Source: Symbiobacterium thermophilum IAM 14863 (GTDB lineage: Bacteria; Bacillota; Sulfobacillia; Symbiobacteriales; Symbiobacteriaceae). From it: DNA of 64,000 nucleotides. Shown one piece after another: positions 63,184-64,000 of this stretch; position 1 is the stretch's first letter, and each line of letters starts with the position of its first letter. The translations under genes were made by a program, and so were the position numbers. The notes under the pieces were generated by a model, which was not told where the DNA came from, did not search any database, and saw only the letters and a program-made list of their open reading frames with translations. The stretch is taken from positions 1,550,001 to 1,614,000 of the forward strand of contig NC_006177.1 of assembly GCF_000009905.1 (NCBI RefSeq). Reading direction: 5' to 3'.

Positions 63184-63540
63184 GTGAGCCGCCGCGTCGG
63201 CGAGGCGGGGGAGCAGGCCGCTGCAGAGTTCCTGACGGCCTCCGGATACCGCATCATCGCCCGCAACGTGCGCTTCCGTTCGGGTGAGATCGACCTGATC
63301 GCCCAGGACGGGGGCGTGCTCGTTTTCGTGGAGGTGAAGACCCGACGCGGACGGAGGTACGGGACGCCGGGCGAGGCGGTGACGGCGGCGAAGCAGCGGC
63401 GGCTGGCCCGCCTGGCCTCCCTCTACCTGGCCCGCCTCGGATCGGAGCCCCCGCCGTGCCGGTTCGACGTCGTGGAGGTGGAGCCGGGCCCCGACGGGCG
63501 CCTGCGCTGCCGGCTGATCCAGAATGCGTTCCACGCGTGA
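63184..63540 (+). CDS. yraN: UPF0102 / YraN family endonuclease-like protein
   Basis: A 118-residue member of the PD-(D/E)XK-like YraN family. GEAGEQAAAEFLTASGYRII at the start and GEIDLIAQDGG...FVEVKTRRGRRYG carry the nuclease-like D..ExK residues. Function is unproven in general; it usually sits between rnhB and comM, as here. The GTG starts directly after the rnhB stop. Confidence 0.92.
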   Translation: MSRRVGEAGEQAAAEFLTASGYRIIARNVRFRSGEIDLIAQDGGVLVFVEVKTRRGRRYGTPGEAVTAAKQRRLARLASLYLARLGSEPPPCRFDVVEVEPGPDGRLRCRLIQNAFHA

Positions 63541-63577
63541 GCGGAGCCGTTCCGGTGACGAACCGGAACGGCTCCGC
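63541..63577 (+). terminator. Terminator after yraN
   Basis: A 15-bp perfect stem (63541-63555 with 63563-63577) around TGACGAA, then CTGCTTTG. It ends the rplS-to-yraN transcript. Confidence 0.8.
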
Positions 63578-63649
63578 CTGCTTTGCTCACGGTGCCGTCG
63601 GCCTTGGGAAGACCACCGCCCGCGCCCGCGGCCCGGGGCGCCGTGTGAA

Positions 63650-63784
63650 CCGCTTCACCCGATCCTGCCGTTCGCGGGGCTGTCCGGGCCAGGCCCCGGG
63701 CGGCCTCCGCCACCTGCTCCGACGAGGTGCCAGCTCCTCCACGGTGACGGATACCTCTTCCGCTGCGAAGGCGTTCTCCACCGG
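63650..63784 (-). pseudogene. Remnant of a chemoreceptor C-terminus
   Basis: On the minus strand one frame reads [17 protein letters not shown]. After a one-base shift near 63729 the next frame reads TSSEQVAEAARGLARTA. Joined, they look like the C-terminal end of a methyl-accepting chemotaxis protein (NAAAAEEVSATVEELAASSE-type). No MCP body is present, so this is probably a decayed fragment. It occupies the 330-base gap between yraN and comM, which otherwise shows only the terminator and a promoter. Confidence 0.4.
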
Positions 63785-63803
63785 CTGGCACAGGGAAGGG
63801 GGA

Positions 63804-63832
63804 GATTGACAAGAATGAGAATCTGTGGCACG
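63804..63832 (+). promoter_or_regulatory. Possible promoter of the comM-like gene
   Basis: A perfect TTGACA near 63805 is followed about 17 bases later by the weak hexamer CACGAT. Spacing is right but the -10 matches only 3 of 6. Confidence 0.3.
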
Positions 63833-63873
63833 ATGTACCCGAGGCGAACGTCTGTTGGCGGGGGGTGCGGCGG

Positions 63874-64000
63874 GTGTTCGTACGGGTGTGGAGCTTCACC
63901 CTGCAGGGGATCGAGGCGCTGCCGGTCGCCGTGGAGGTCGATGTGAGCCCGGGCCTTCCCTCCTTTGAAATCGTCGGACTGCCCGACGCGGCCGTGCGGG
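63874..64000 (+). CDS. comM: YifB/ComM-like Mg-chelatase family ATPase, 3' end outside window
   Basis: The first 42 residues only: [20 protein letters not shown], then [20 protein letters not shown]. This matches the conserved start of ComM/YifB, an AAA+ helicase of the Mg-chelatase subunit family. In Gram-negative bacteria ComM promotes branch migration in natural transformation. The GTG at 63874 has GGGGGTG upstream. The yraN-comM order supports the call. Confidence 0.88.
   Translation, partial: MFVRVWSFTLQGIEALPVAVEVDVSPGLPSFEIVGLPDAAVR

Noticed and set aside
63812-63826. Fur-box-like GAATGAGAATC near comM
   Set aside because: Only one half-site resembles a Fur box and no iron gene is nearby.

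Overview
The window is about 64 kb of very GC-rich chromosome. It encodes endospore genes (three small acid-soluble spore proteins, the GPR protease, SpoVS), T-box leaders, Firmicute-style gene order (fapR-plsX-fab-acpP-rnc-smc-ftsY and ylxM-ffh-rpsP-khpA-ylqD-rimM-trmD-rplS-lepB-rbgA-rnhB) and a meso-diaminopimelate dehydrogenase. Together these point to a spore-forming, high-GC, probably thermophilic Firmicute. The 299-residue diaminopimelate dehydrogenase reads like the Symbiobacterium thermophilum enzyme, so Symbiobacterium is my inference. It was not checked against a database.

Layout. 1-2.0 kb: the end of an unknown gene and an MFS transporter. 2.0-15.9 kb: aromatic amino acid block. 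A T-box leader with a Trp specifier (UGG) precedes trpEGD. A tandem repeat array and a convergent metallophosphoesterase gene interrupt the trp genes, which resume as trpS-trpC-F-B-A. A second T-box leader with a Tyr specifier (UAC) then precedes DAHP synthase, prephenate dehydrogenase and EPSP synthase. 16-27.4 kb: a small membrane protein, an Aer-like chemoreceptor, an oligopeptide-type ABC importer (binding protein and two permeases, no ATPases), diaminopimelate dehydrogenase and a heterodimeric ABC exporter. 28-29.9 kb: spore module of three SASP paralogs convergent with gpr, the protease that degrades SASPs. Sigma-G-like and sigma-F-like promoters can be read in front of the two sides. 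30-33.3 kb: two adjacent orphan DNA methyltransferases, then a secreted SLH/3D-domain wall protein whose ribosome binding site lies in a 12-bp hairpin. 33.5-38.8 kb: rsmD-coaD, a coiled-coil protein, a PDZ/Lon-type protease, a DUF177 protein, rpmF, an acetyltransferase and an unknown exported protein. 38.8-51 kb: FapR-headed phospholipid and fatty-acid operon (fapR, plsX, fabH, a DegV/FakB-like fatty-acid-binding protein, fabD, fabG, acpP), then rnc, spoVS, smc, a 51-residue membrane protein and ftsY. 51-56 kb: accessory stretch with a MerR-TipAS type regulator, a frameshifted terpenoid-cyclase-like repeat protein, a 2H phosphoesterase, two unknown genes and a MazG-like protein. 56-64 kb: SRP, ribosome and RNA-maturation operon, ending in the start of a comM-like gene.

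How it works together. Amino acid supply is sensed through uncharged tRNA-Trp and tRNA-Tyr. Membrane lipid synthesis is grouped under its own regulator FapR, and a FakB-like gene beside plsX suggests exogenous fatty acids feed the same acyl-phosphate pool. Spore-protein synthesis and breakdown are encoded side by side. The least explained elements are the 115-bp repeat family (two sites, with a hairpin kept by compensatory changes), the hairpin that hides a ribosome binding site, and the unknown gene pair at 53.7-55.6 kb.
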